NCBI GenBank assembly: GCA_009778185.1
Contig: WRKG01000295.1
Span: forward strand, 1 to 40,232
Source: Bacillota bacterium
GTDB taxonomy: Bacteria; Bacillota; Clostridia; Lachnospirales; WQUN01
Length of the DNA stretch: 40,232 bases
Direction of reading: 5' to 3'
Shown: piece by piece, positions 32,072 to 40,232 of the stretch
How the letters are laid out: the number at the start of each line of letters is the position of its first letter
Numbering within the stretch: the first letter of the stretch is position 1
Made by a program: the position numbers and the translations under genes
The notes under the pieces: model-generated
Database searches by the model: none
What the model was told of the DNA's origin: nothing
Seen by the model: only the letters and a program-made list of their open reading frames with translations

Positions 32072-33514
32072 ATGCAACCTTTATTGTCAATAATAATGCC
32101 CATATATAACAACGAACGTACTCTAAAAAAGGCGGTCGATAGTATTTTGGTGCAAAAATTTGATAACTGGGAATTATTATTAGTTGACGATGGTTCAACT
32201 GATTCTTGTGTACAAATTGTTGAGGATTATGCAAAATCGGATATTCGCATAAAGGCTTTTCATAAGAAAAATGGTGGAATGTACTCGGCTTGTAACTGTG
32301 GGCTAGAGCAAGCTATAGGAAAATATATTACTTTTTGTTGTGCAGACGACACTTATGAACCAATAGCATTTGAAATAATAAAAGTTCAATTAGATGACTA
32401 TGATTACGATATGGTTTTTATAGCTTGTTCTTCAAATGATTGTGATAATGATCAAAATATTATATTCACGTATCCTTATGAAAATAAAATTACAAATTCG
32501 TTCAAAATCACTGATAAAAAGACAGTAGAAATGCGATGGTTTGATTTTTTGGTAGCAGAGTTATTGATGTCTCCAATAAATGTATACAAATCTAGTATAA
32601 TAAAAAAATACCGTTTTAGAGAAGATTATTATATTTCTGATAGATTTATGAATAATGCTATAGCAGATGAGATTCATTCTGTTTCTTATAATCCAATAGA
32701 ACAATATAAACATTACAAATATATAAATATAGTTGACTCAAATGTTAATATAAGTATGAATAAATATTACGATTACGAAATGGATATGCTTATAGACCAA
32801 TATTTAGACTATACAAACCTTTTTGCAAAATGGGGTTTATTAGACAAAGTATTAATTAATTTTGCCAACTTAACTATACAAGGATTAGCTTATGCACTAA
32901 CAAAAATATTTGCTTTTAACAACAAAAATGCAACAACAACAAACATCGATATTGTAACCAATTATTACAACGATATAATATTCGAAACCGCCGCTATATC
33001 TGATAGTTTGTTAGAAGTAGATAACGAAATTTTCAAAACTATACTCACTATAATTCAAACTGGGAAAGTTCCTGCTAATTTTGACAACCCAGTTGTACGA
33101 ATGATTACTGCAATAAATAGCACAACAATGTTGATTGACGAAGTTAAACTAGAAATTGCTAATGGTTTGTTAGATTATCGCAATCCCTACAGAATCGGCT
33201 TTGAAACCTATAAAAATTTATCCGATAAATATCCGCAATTATCAAACCCCGAATTACTCGCTTATTTACAAACCGAACAAACGGCAAGAAAATTACTTTT
33301 TACTGGCAACCTTGAAAAAGCCCTCGATACAGTAATCCAATTATTCAACAGCAAAATTTCCACACCCGAGCAATATGTTATTCTCACCCTTTGTGGCTAT
33401 CATTTAGGCTTAACCGAATATGCCAAAAATGCAGTTGAAACTGGTTTGAAAAATTTTCCCAATTATCCAAGATTGGAAGAATTGCAAAACATTATAAACG
33501 AAAGGAACGATTAA
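32072..33514 (+). CDS. Family 2 glycosyltransferase, array copy 5
   Basis: The product has 480 residues of class A, closest to copy 1 even in the centre (IITYPYENKITNSF-like stretch, FDFLVAELLMSPINVYKSSI, KKYRFREDYYISDRFMNNAI). Motifs are VDDGSTDSC and CCADDTYEPIAFE, with ISDRF at the catalytic-base site. The C-terminal block reads YKNLSDKYPQLSNPELLAYL and ends in NERND and a stop. The ATG at 32072 is used; an in-frame ATG at 32063 lies within the end of copy 4. It was probably duplicated from a copy 1-like ancestor. Confidence 0.9.
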   Translation: MQPLLSIIMPIYNNERTLKKAVDSILVQKFDNWELLLVDDGSTDSCVQIVEDYAKSDIRIKAFHKKNGGMYSACNCGLEQAIGKYITFCCADDTYEPIAFEIIKVQLDDYDYDMVFIACSSNDCDNDQNIIFTYPYENKITNSFKITDKKTVEMRWFDFLVAELLMSPINVYKSSIIKKYRFREDYYISDRFMNNAIADEIHSVSYNPIEQYKHYKYINIVDSNVNISMNKYYDYEMDMLIDQYLDYTNLFAKWGLLDKVLINFANLTIQGLAYALTKIFAFNNKNATTTNIDIVTNYYNDIIFETAAISDSLLEVDNEIFKTILTIIQTGKVPANFDNPVVRMITAINSTTMLIDEVKLEIANGLLDYRNPYRIGFETYKNLSDKYPQLSNPELLAYLQTEQTARKLLFTGNLEKALDTVIQLFNSKISTPEQYVILTLCGYHLGLTEYAKNAVETGLKNFPNYPRLEELQNIINERND

Positions 33515-33516
33515 AA

Positions 33517-34968
33517 ATGCAACCTTTAATTTCCGTAATTATGGCTGTGTACAACACCGAAATGACTCTAAAAAAAGCTGTACAAAGTATTTTATCCCAA
33601 AATTTTGACGATTGGGAACTTCTTTTAGTTAATGACGGTTCAACTGATTCTTGTCCGCAAATTATCGACGATTATGTAAAATCGGATAACCGCATAAGGG
33701 TTTTTCATAAGGAAAACGAAGGTGCTTACTCTTGCTTTAATGTTGCTATTGAAAAGGCAACAGGTAAATACATAACTTTTCTTGATTCGGATGATACATT
33801 GGAGTTAGATGCCTTAAAAATAGTGGCTGAACAAGCTGCAGAACATTATTACGATATAATATTTATGTGCGTTAATATATTTGAATGTGATGAAAACCAA
33901 AATATTATAAAGTTAGAGCATAAAGATGTTTTGCCTTCCAGTTTAGAAAAAAACTTGCCAATAACAAGTAAAAATGAAGTGGAAAAGTTATGGATAATTT
34001 TATTTTATGCTAATTTAATTTCTAATGTAAAAAATGTGTACAAGTCAACTCTAATAAAAAAATATAAATTTAGAAAACTTTTATACGGCGAAGATCGCTT
34101 TTTGAATTTGGATTTAGCCGATGATGTTCATTCCGCATCATGCCATCCGAAGCCAATACACAACCATTTTTTATACATTAGCAACGATACCTATAATATA
34201 AGCCGTAAATATCACAGCAATGCCTTTGCTATGTTTAGTGAATATTATACAAAATCTAAGCAATTATTTGCAAAGTGGAATTGCTTAGACGAAAGAAGGT
34301 TGTACATACTTTCCGAAAACATGACAACCGTTAATTTGCCAGAGGTATTAAAACAAATATTTTCTCCAAACAACAAAAATACTCCAGAAGAAAATATTGA
34401 CATTGTGGTAAATTACTATAACGATATTATATTTGAAACGGCCGCTATTTCTGATAATTTAGATAAAGTTGACAATCAAATTTTTAATACAATAGGCAAT
34501 ATAATATTGAATAATGAAATATCTGCCGATTTTGATAATCCAGTTTTTAGACTGTTTACAGCTATTAACAATACAACAATTTCAGTTGACGAAATTAAAC
34601 AGGAAATTATCAATAGCTTATTAGATTATCGAAATCCTTACAGAATCGGTTTCGAAGTCTACAAAACTTTATCCGTACAATTTATCCAAATAGCAAACGC
34701 CGAATTACTTGATTATTTACAAACCGAACAAATCGCCCGAAAATTGCTATTTACTGGCAACTTTGAACAAGCCCTCGATACAGTAATCCAATTATTTAAC
34801 AGCAAAATCTCCACGCCAGAACAATACATTATTCTCGCCCTTTGTGGCTATCATTTAGGCTTAACCGAATATGCCCAAAATGCAGTTGAAACAGGCTTGC
34901 AACTTTTTCCAAATTATCCAAGATTGGAAGAACTGCAAAATATTATAAATACCGAAAGGAATGAGTAA
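33517..34968 (+). CDS. Family 2 glycosyltransferase, array copy 6 (canonical DXD and ED motifs)
   Basis: The product has 483 residues. Its N-terminus is a distinct class D (VIMAVYNTEMTLKKAVQSIL). It is the copy closest to textbook family 2 enzymes: VNDGSTDSC, then FLDSDDTLELDALK with a true DSD, and LYGEDRFLNLDLADDV with the GED catalytic base. The centre shows similarity to copies 3 and 8 (HPKPIHNHFLYI). The C-terminal block is class gamma (DFDNPVFRLFTAINNTTIS, FEVYKTLSVQFIQIANAELL, LQTEQIARK), shared with copy 8. It may be nearest to the ancestral active enzyme. Confidence 0.9.
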   Translation: MQPLISVIMAVYNTEMTLKKAVQSILSQNFDDWELLLVNDGSTDSCPQIIDDYVKSDNRIRVFHKENEGAYSCFNVAIEKATGKYITFLDSDDTLELDALKIVAEQAAEHYYDIIFMCVNIFECDENQNIIKLEHKDVLPSSLEKNLPITSKNEVEKLWIILFYANLISNVKNVYKSTLIKKYKFRKLLYGEDRFLNLDLADDVHSASCHPKPIHNHFLYISNDTYNISRKYHSNAFAMFSEYYTKSKQLFAKWNCLDERRLYILSENMTTVNLPEVLKQIFSPNNKNTPEENIDIVVNYYNDIIFETAAISDNLDKVDNQIFNTIGNIILNNEISADFDNPVFRLFTAINNTTISVDEIKQEIINSLLDYRNPYRIGFEVYKTLSVQFIQIANAELLDYLQTEQIARKLLFTGNFEQALDTVIQLFNSKISTPEQYIILALCGYHLGLTEYAQNAVETGLQLFPNYPRLEELQNIINTERNE

Positions 34969-34970
34969 AA

Positions 34971-36401
34971 ATGCAACCATTATTATCAATAGTAATTCCA
35001 ATATATAACAACGAACGTACGCTCAAAAAAATGGTGGATAGTATTTTAGTACAAAAATTTGACGATTGGGAACTATTACTAGTTGACGATGGCTCAACTG
35101 ATTCCTGTCCACAAATTGTTGACGATTATACAAAATCAGATAATCGCATAAAGGCTTTTCATAAGGAAAATGGCGGAACTTTTACAGCTTGCAACCTTGG
35201 GTTACAACAGGTTACAGGAAAATACACAATTTTTGGTTCTGCTGATGATTTTTTTACCGCAAACGCCTTTGAGGTAATAGTTGCTCAAACCAATGAATAT
35301 GACTATGACATTATTTTAATGAATGTTTTAGGGGTTAAAGTTGATTCAGAACACAAAATATATAAAACGTTTAATATGTATGGATCAAATTTAACAGAGC
35401 CTATAAAATTACTAAACAAAAAAGATTTTGAGGTAAAATTTTCCACATTCATACACGACGGACTACTTACTATGTATTTTAATTGTTACAAATCTTCTAT
35501 AACAAAAAAATTTCCTTATAATCTTGCATATGAATGCGTTGCAGACATAGATATGAATTTAAACATAGCGGATAGTATAAACAGTGTTTCTTACGACCCT
35601 ACATTTGTATACAACTATACTATATACGATGACTCTAACTATAATTTATCCATTGGAAAATACCGTCAAAACGAGCACAAACAGTTAAATGAAATGTACT
35701 TAAAGCAAAGAAATTTATTAAGTACTTGGAATCTTCTAGATAAATTACCTGAAATTGCTATTGTACCAATAATTCTTTTAAGGGAGCGTACACTGCTTTA
35801 TATATTTAATAACTCAAACGGCACAGCTACTCAAAATATTGATATTGTTACAAGCTATTATGATGACATATTATTGGAATGTGCCATATTTACTGGAAAT
35901 TTACAAAATGTATGTATCGCAATTTTTAATACTATAAACACTATTGCAGGATGTAACGATCTTCCTTATGATTTTGATAATCCTATTGTACGAATAATTA
36001 AAGCACTAAATAATAACAAAATAACATTTGAACAAAAAAATTATGAAATCACTAATGGTCTTTTAGATTATAGGAATCCTTACCGAATAGGTTTTGAAAC
36101 CTACAAAACTACATTTGACAAAGAACATTTAAATATTGAACTAATAAATTATATAGAAATGGAGCGCATGGCACGAGAATTATTATTTACATCAAACTTT
36201 GAAGCATCCCTTGATGCAACAATCCAATTATTCAACAGCAAAATTTCCACACCAGAGCAATACATTATTCTCGCCCTTTGTGGCTATCATTTAGGCTTAA
36301 CCGAAGATGCCAAAAATGCAGTTGAAACAGGCTTGCAACTTTTTCCAAATTATCCAAGATTGGAAGAACTGCAAAATATTATAAACGAAAGGAATGAGTA
36401 A
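34971..36401 (+). CDS. Family 2 glycosyltransferase, array copy 7 (most divergent)
   Basis: The product has 476 residues with a class B N-terminus (IVIPIYNNERTLKKMVDSIL, VDDGSTDSC) but an unusual sugar-binding region (GSADDFFTANAFEVI) and centre (YGSNLTEPIKLLNKKDFE; ECVADIDMNLNIAD in place of the GED site). The region before the C-terminal block is its own class (CNDLPYDFDNPIVRIIKALN, TTFDKEHLNIELINYIEMER). Only the last 60 codons or so match the other copies almost exactly (IQLFNSKISTPEQYIILALC), which fits gene conversion limited to the 3' end. Confidence 0.9.
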   Translation: MQPLLSIVIPIYNNERTLKKMVDSILVQKFDDWELLLVDDGSTDSCPQIVDDYTKSDNRIKAFHKENGGTFTACNLGLQQVTGKYTIFGSADDFFTANAFEVIVAQTNEYDYDIILMNVLGVKVDSEHKIYKTFNMYGSNLTEPIKLLNKKDFEVKFSTFIHDGLLTMYFNCYKSSITKKFPYNLAYECVADIDMNLNIADSINSVSYDPTFVYNYTIYDDSNYNLSIGKYRQNEHKQLNEMYLKQRNLLSTWNLLDKLPEIAIVPIILLRERTLLYIFNNSNGTATQNIDIVTSYYDDILLECAIFTGNLQNVCIAIFNTINTIAGCNDLPYDFDNPIVRIIKALNNNKITFEQKNYEITNGLLDYRNPYRIGFETYKTTFDKEHLNIELINYIEMERMARELLFTSNFEASLDATIQLFNSKISTPEQYIILALCGYHLGLTEDAKNAVETGLQLFPNYPRLEELQNIINERNE

Positions 36402-36403
36402 AA

Positions 36404-37861
36404 ATGCAACCATTGTTATCAATAGTAATAAGTGTATATAATGCCGAAATTACCATAAGAAAAGCGATAGCTAGCATATTAACCCAAAAGTTTGACGATT
36501 GGGAAATTATTTTAGTGAACGATGGCTCAACGGATTCTTGTCCACAAATTATTGACGATTATGCAAAATCGGACACTCGCATAAAGGCCTTTCATAAAAA
36601 AAATGAAGGTCCCTATTCGGGGTTTAACTTGGGAATTGAAAAAGCAATAGGCAAATATATTACTTTCATGGGAGCTGACGATACTTATGAGCAAGATGCT
36701 TTGCAAATAATAGCCAATCAAGCCGCCGAATATAATTATGATATGATATTTATTTTACTTAATATTATTGAATGTGATGATGAACAAAATATTATAAAAA
36801 TTTCAGAAAGACAATCTTTACCGCAAAAGTGGGAAAATGGTATGAAAATAACAAATAAAAAGGATGTTCAATCTTTTTGGATAATATTTTTGTATAATAA
36901 AATTATTGCCAACAACACGAATGTATATAAAGCAAGCATAATAAAAAAATATAAATATAGAGCAATTAGATATGGCGAAGATCACTTTTTGAATATAGAT
37001 TTAGCTGACGAAATTTGCTCTGTATCATGCAATCCAAAACCAATATACAACAATTTTATTTATGTCAACAACAACAGTCTTAATATAAGTATAAACAAAT
37101 ATCATGTTCATGCACACGCAATGTTTAATGAATATTATATAAAATACAAGGAACTGTTAACAAAATGGAATCTTAATAATGACCATACTTATTTTATGAT
37201 GCTTTCGGAAATTCAAGTACATCACTACTTGATAGCAATACTAAGTCAAATATTTGCACCGAATAATTCACACACTCCAAAAGAGAATATTGATATTGTT
37301 ACAGGTTATTACGATGATATAATTTTTGAAACGGCAAACAATTTGAATTATTTGGATAAAATTGACAACCAATTTTTTAACATAATTGGTAATATAACTC
37401 TACAAAATAAAATATCTAGTGATTTTGATAATCCAATTTATAGGATGTTTACAGCCCTAAACAACACAACAATTTCATTTGATAGAATGAAATCGGAAAT
37501 AACACACAGTTTATTAGATTATAGTAATCCATACCGAATCGGCTTCGAAGTCTACAAAACTTTATCCACACAATTTATAAAAATAGCAAACGCCGAATTA
37601 CTTGATTATTTACAAACTGAACAAATCGCCAGAAAATGGCTATTTACTGGCAACTTTGAACAAGCCCTCGATACAACAATCCAATTATTCAACAGCAAAA
37701 TCTCAACACCCGAACAATACGTTATTCTCGCCCGTTGTGGCTATCATTTAGGCTTAACCGAAGATGCCAAAAACGCAGTTGAAACAGGCTTGCAACTTTT
37801 TCCAAATTATCCAAGATTGGAAGAACTGCAAAATATCATAAATACCGAAAGGAATGAATAA
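36404..37861 (+). CDS. Family 2 glycosyltransferase, array copy 8 (mosaic)
   Basis: The product has 485 residues. The N-terminal two thirds are class C and closely match copy 3 (ISVYNAEITIRKAIASILTQ, GADDTYEQDALQIIANQAAE, LPQKWENGMKITNKKDVQSF, RYGEDHFLNIDLADEI with the intact GED site). After about residue 325 the sequence instead follows copy 6 (class gamma: SSDFDNPIYRMFTALNN, FEVYKTLSTQFIKIANAELL, LQTEQIARK). This switch of partner relative to copy 3 is direct evidence for recombination between copies. Confidence 0.9.
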   Translation: MQPLLSIVISVYNAEITIRKAIASILTQKFDDWEIILVNDGSTDSCPQIIDDYAKSDTRIKAFHKKNEGPYSGFNLGIEKAIGKYITFMGADDTYEQDALQIIANQAAEYNYDMIFILLNIIECDDEQNIIKISERQSLPQKWENGMKITNKKDVQSFWIIFLYNKIIANNTNVYKASIIKKYKYRAIRYGEDHFLNIDLADEICSVSCNPKPIYNNFIYVNNNSLNISINKYHVHAHAMFNEYYIKYKELLTKWNLNNDHTYFMMLSEIQVHHYLIAILSQIFAPNNSHTPKENIDIVTGYYDDIIFETANNLNYLDKIDNQFFNIIGNITLQNKISSDFDNPIYRMFTALNNTTISFDRMKSEITHSLLDYSNPYRIGFEVYKTLSTQFIKIANAELLDYLQTEQIARKWLFTGNFEQALDTTIQLFNSKISTPEQYVILARCGYHLGLTEDAKNAVETGLQLFPNYPRLEELQNIINTERNE

Positions 37862-37863
37862 AA

Positions 37864-39303
37864 ATGCAACCATTATTATCGATAGTAATCCCAATATATA
37901 ACAACGAACGTACGCTCAAAAAAATGGTGGATAGTATTTTAATACAAAAATTTGACAACTGGGAACTATTATTAGTCAATGACGGTTCAACCGATTCTTG
38001 TCCACAAATTATTGACGATTATGCGAAATCGGATAATCGCATAAAGGCTTTTCACAAACAAAATGGCGGAACATATTCTGGTTACAATCTCGGATTAAAA
38101 TGTGCTTGTGGCAAATATATTATGTTTGTTGGTGCTGACGATACTTTCGAACCAATAGCATTCGAAACAATATACGAACAAACACAAGAATATGATTATG
38201 ATATTATTTTTATAGATACAAATATAATTGCTTGCGATAATGATTATAATACATTAAATAACATTCGTATAATTCCTTTAATGGAATCTCCACTTAAAAT
38301 CATATCAAAAGTTTTAGTACAAAAACATTGGCTATCATTTACAAAATCAAATTTTGTTCAATATTTGTACAAATTAGATATATTAAAAGACTACCAATAT
38401 AGGGAAGACATACATAATGCAGATATGTTTATGATTGTAGAAACGGCAGATAAAATTCATTCAGTTTCCGTTTCACATAAAAGTTTGTATAATTGGTATT
38501 TATATTATCAACCTCAACAAGAACACACAAATATAAGTCAAAATAAATATTACCCCTATTTGCACGATGTACATAACGAAATATATATACAGTACAAGCA
38601 ATTACATATAAAATGGAAAAATTTAGATAACGACACTTTAACTTTACTTAAAGAAATTAGGCTACAACGCTTTATTGAAGAAATAAATTTGATTTTTGCA
38701 CCAAACAACAAAAATACACCTAGCGAAAACGCAAACGAACTTCTAAATATGATGGATGATACAATTTTTGAAGCAGCCGTTTTTGGAGACTACATGCCTG
38801 AGATTGACAATCGTATTTTTAGCACGATAGGCGTTATTATAAAAGAAAATCAAATTAAAAATAATTTTGGAAATCCTATTGTGAGAATAATTACCGCAAT
38901 AAACAACACAACAATATCAGTTGACGAAATCAAATTAGAAATAACTAATGGTTTACTAGATTATCGCAATCCTTACAGAATCGGTTTCGAAACCTACAAA
39001 ACTTTATCCGAAAACAATACTCAAATAGCTGATTTTGAATTACTCAATTACCTAGAAACCGAACTCACCGCAAGAAAACAACTATTTACTGGCAACCTTG
39101 AACAAGCCCTCGATACAACAATCCAATTATTTAACAGCAAAATCTCAACGCCAGAGCAATACGTTATTCTCGCCCTTTGCGGCTATCATTTAGGCTTAAC
39201 CGAAGATGCCCAAAATGCAGTTGAAACTGGCTTGCAACTTTTTCCCAATTATCCAAGATTGGAAGAACTGCAAAATATTATAAATACTGAAAGGAATGAA
39301 TAA
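37864..39303 (+). CDS. Family 2 glycosyltransferase, array copy 9
   Basis: The product has 479 residues with a class B N-terminus (IVIPIYNNERTLKKMVDSIL, VNDGSTDSC, FVGADDTFEPIAFE), a unique centre (IIPLMESPLKIISKVLVQKH, KLDILKDYQYREDIHNADMF) and a class beta C-terminus (VIIKENQIKNNFGNP, YKTLSENNTQIADFELLNYL). The expected catalytic base region reads NADMFMIVETAD, without GED. The junction to copy 10 is the standard one. Confidence 0.9.
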   Translation: MQPLLSIVIPIYNNERTLKKMVDSILIQKFDNWELLLVNDGSTDSCPQIIDDYAKSDNRIKAFHKQNGGTYSGYNLGLKCACGKYIMFVGADDTFEPIAFETIYEQTQEYDYDIIFIDTNIIACDNDYNTLNNIRIIPLMESPLKIISKVLVQKHWLSFTKSNFVQYLYKLDILKDYQYREDIHNADMFMIVETADKIHSVSVSHKSLYNWYLYYQPQQEHTNISQNKYYPYLHDVHNEIYIQYKQLHIKWKNLDNDTLTLLKEIRLQRFIEEINLIFAPNNKNTPSENANELLNMMDDTIFEAAVFGDYMPEIDNRIFSTIGVIIKENQIKNNFGNPIVRIITAINNTTISVDEIKLEITNGLLDYRNPYRIGFETYKTLSENNTQIADFELLNYLETELTARKQLFTGNLEQALDTTIQLFNSKISTPEQYVILALCGYHLGLTEDAQNAVETGLQLFPNYPRLEELQNIINTERNE

Positions 39304-39305
39304 AA

Positions 39306-40232
39306 ATGCAACCATTATTATCAATAGTAATTCCAATATATAACAACGAACGTACACTCAAAAAAATGGTGGATAGTATTTTAGTGCAAAAATTTGACGA
39401 TTGGGAAGTATTGTTAGTTGACGATGGTGCAACTGATTCTTGTCCACAAATTATTGACGATTATGCAAAATCGGATAATCGCATAAAGGCTTTTCACAAA
39501 CAAAATGGCGGTGCGTATTCGGGTTTTAATTTTGGGCTAAAAAAGGCAAATGGAAAATACATTACATTCGGAGCGGCTGACGATACTTACGAACCTACAG
39601 CTTTTGCAACAATAGCTGAACAAGCAGCGGAGTGCGATTACGATATAATATTTATGTCTATGAATTGTTATGAATGCGACAACAACCAAGAAAATAAAAA
39701 ACTCTTGTCATCGCATACTCTAAAAAATCCTCTAAAATTGACTGATAAAAAAAGTGTGCAACTAGAATGTATAAATTTTTTGAAAATAGGTTGTATGGAT
39801 TCGGTTATGCAAGTTTACAAGGCAAATATAATAAAAAAATATACATATAGAGAAGACATTATTGCTGCGGATTTATTTGTAAATTTACAAGTGTTAGAAG
39901 ACATTAACTCGGCATCATATTATAACAAACCTTTGTACAATCACTATATATATATATATATATATATACGATATAGATACCAATATTGGAACTGGAAAAT
40001 ATCATTCGTATCAACATGATAGTTCTAATGAACTATACGTCAAATACAAAAATTTGTTTACAAAATGGAATCTTTTGACTAATGAAAATTTATTGTTTCA
40101 TTGTAACCGACGGCTCGAACACTTGACTTTGAACTTGTCATTGATATTTGCTTTTAACAATAAAAATACTCCTACACAAAATATTGAAGAAATTATAGGT
40201 TACTATGACGATATAATTGTTGAGACAGCTTC
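39306..40232 (+). CDS. Family 2 glycosyltransferase, array copy 10, out of frame at (TA)12 and cut by window end
   Basis: The N-terminus is class B (IVIPIYNNERTLKKMVDSIL) with VDDGATDSC (Ser to Ala against all other copies) and FGAADDTYEPTAFATI. After NKPLYNHY the frame enters a (TA)12 tract (39945-39968), reads YIYIYI and meets a stop at 40017-40019. In another frame the homologous sequence resumes right after the tract (DIDTNIGTGKYHSYQHD, then LFTKWNLL and LIFAFNNKNTPTQN) and stays open to the window end. Thirteen or ten TA units would join both parts. The copy is therefore either switched off by slippage, a recent pseudogene, or affected by a sequencing error. Confidence 0.85.
39945..39968. 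repeat. (TA)12 dinucleotide tract inside a coding region
   Basis: Twelve uninterrupted TA units lie in the central part of array copy 10. None of the other nine copies has a comparable tract at this place. The current unit number shifts the frame; adding one unit or losing two restores it. Confidence 0.95.

Larger units (their letters stand above)
26271..40232 (+). repeat. Tandem array of ten paralogous glycosyltransferase genes (about 1.45-kb unit)
   Basis: Ten units follow head to tail, starting at 26271, 27718, 29168, 30628, 32072, 33517, 34971, 36404, 37864 and 39306; the last is cut by the window end. Each unit has a conserved first 300 nt or so, a divergent centre of about 700 nt, and a strongly conserved last 400 nt or so. 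Junctions are nearly identical (GAAAGGAATGAATAAAAATG) and supply the next ribosome binding site. The array is visibly richer in A+T than the genes before it. It probably arose by repeated duplication, with continuing gene conversion of the ends. Confidence 0.95.

Noticed and set aside
26271-40232. The glycosyltransferase array as one broken giant gene
   Set aside because: Each unit has its own ATG, ribosome binding site and stop with standard spacing, and nine units are intact; only copy 10 is out of frame.

Overview
The window looks like a chromosomal segment of a low-G+C, Gram-positive anaerobe of the Firmicutes, most likely class Clostridia and Lachnospiraceae-like. The clues are RNase Y, strong AGGAGG ribosome binding sites, TTGACA/TATAAT promoters, a Clostridia-type type IV pilus cluster with a DUF4860 protein, an LplA/B/C-type sugar transporter without its own ATPase, and a PhoB/PhoR-Pst cluster. 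No tRNA, rRNA, insertion sequence or CRISPR array was seen. The standard genetic code fits throughout.

Left part (1-7980). The first 40 bases are a pentanucleotide repeat, followed by a gene-free stretch with short repeats. A minus-strand nucleoside salvage pair (deoC, udp) is divergent from a plus-strand unit. That unit starts at a near-perfect promoter (1988-2016), has a leader of about 450 nt with a GC-rich core, and then encodes a transglutaminase-like lipoprotein, a PilC/GspF-type platform protein, four small pilin-like or accessory membrane proteins and the retraction ATPase PilT. Two almost identical terminator hairpins flank a dispersed palindromic repeat at its end.

Middle part (8000-26200). 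On the minus strand lie rny, a DUF2500 protein, and a probable operon rseP-fba-zinc metallopeptidase-Uma2-rpiB. A sugar ABC transporter follows; its binding-protein gene is broken by a one-base deletion. A divergent AraC-type regulator has a candidate 21-bp-spaced operator. The cluster pstC-pstA-pstB-phoU-phoB-phoR lies behind three 11-bp Pho-box-like repeats and lacks pstS. cysK follows on the plus strand.

Right part (26271 to the window end, about 14 kb). Ten paralogous family 2 glycosyltransferase genes stand head to tail, each about 1.45 kb and 0-2 nt apart (one overlap). All carry a conserved N-terminal GT-A half and a near-identical C-terminal helical (TPR-like) block around a variable centre. 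N-terminal and C-terminal sequence classes are reshuffled between copies, which points to recombination inside the array. The last 3' codons of each gene contain the ribosome binding site of the next. Copy 1 has lost its stop codon by one substitution, and copy 10 is thrown out of frame by a (TA)12 tract that one extra unit would restore. The array looks like a diversity-generating, possibly phase-variable surface-glycan locus, and is the most unusual part of the window. Its substrates cannot be read from the sequence.
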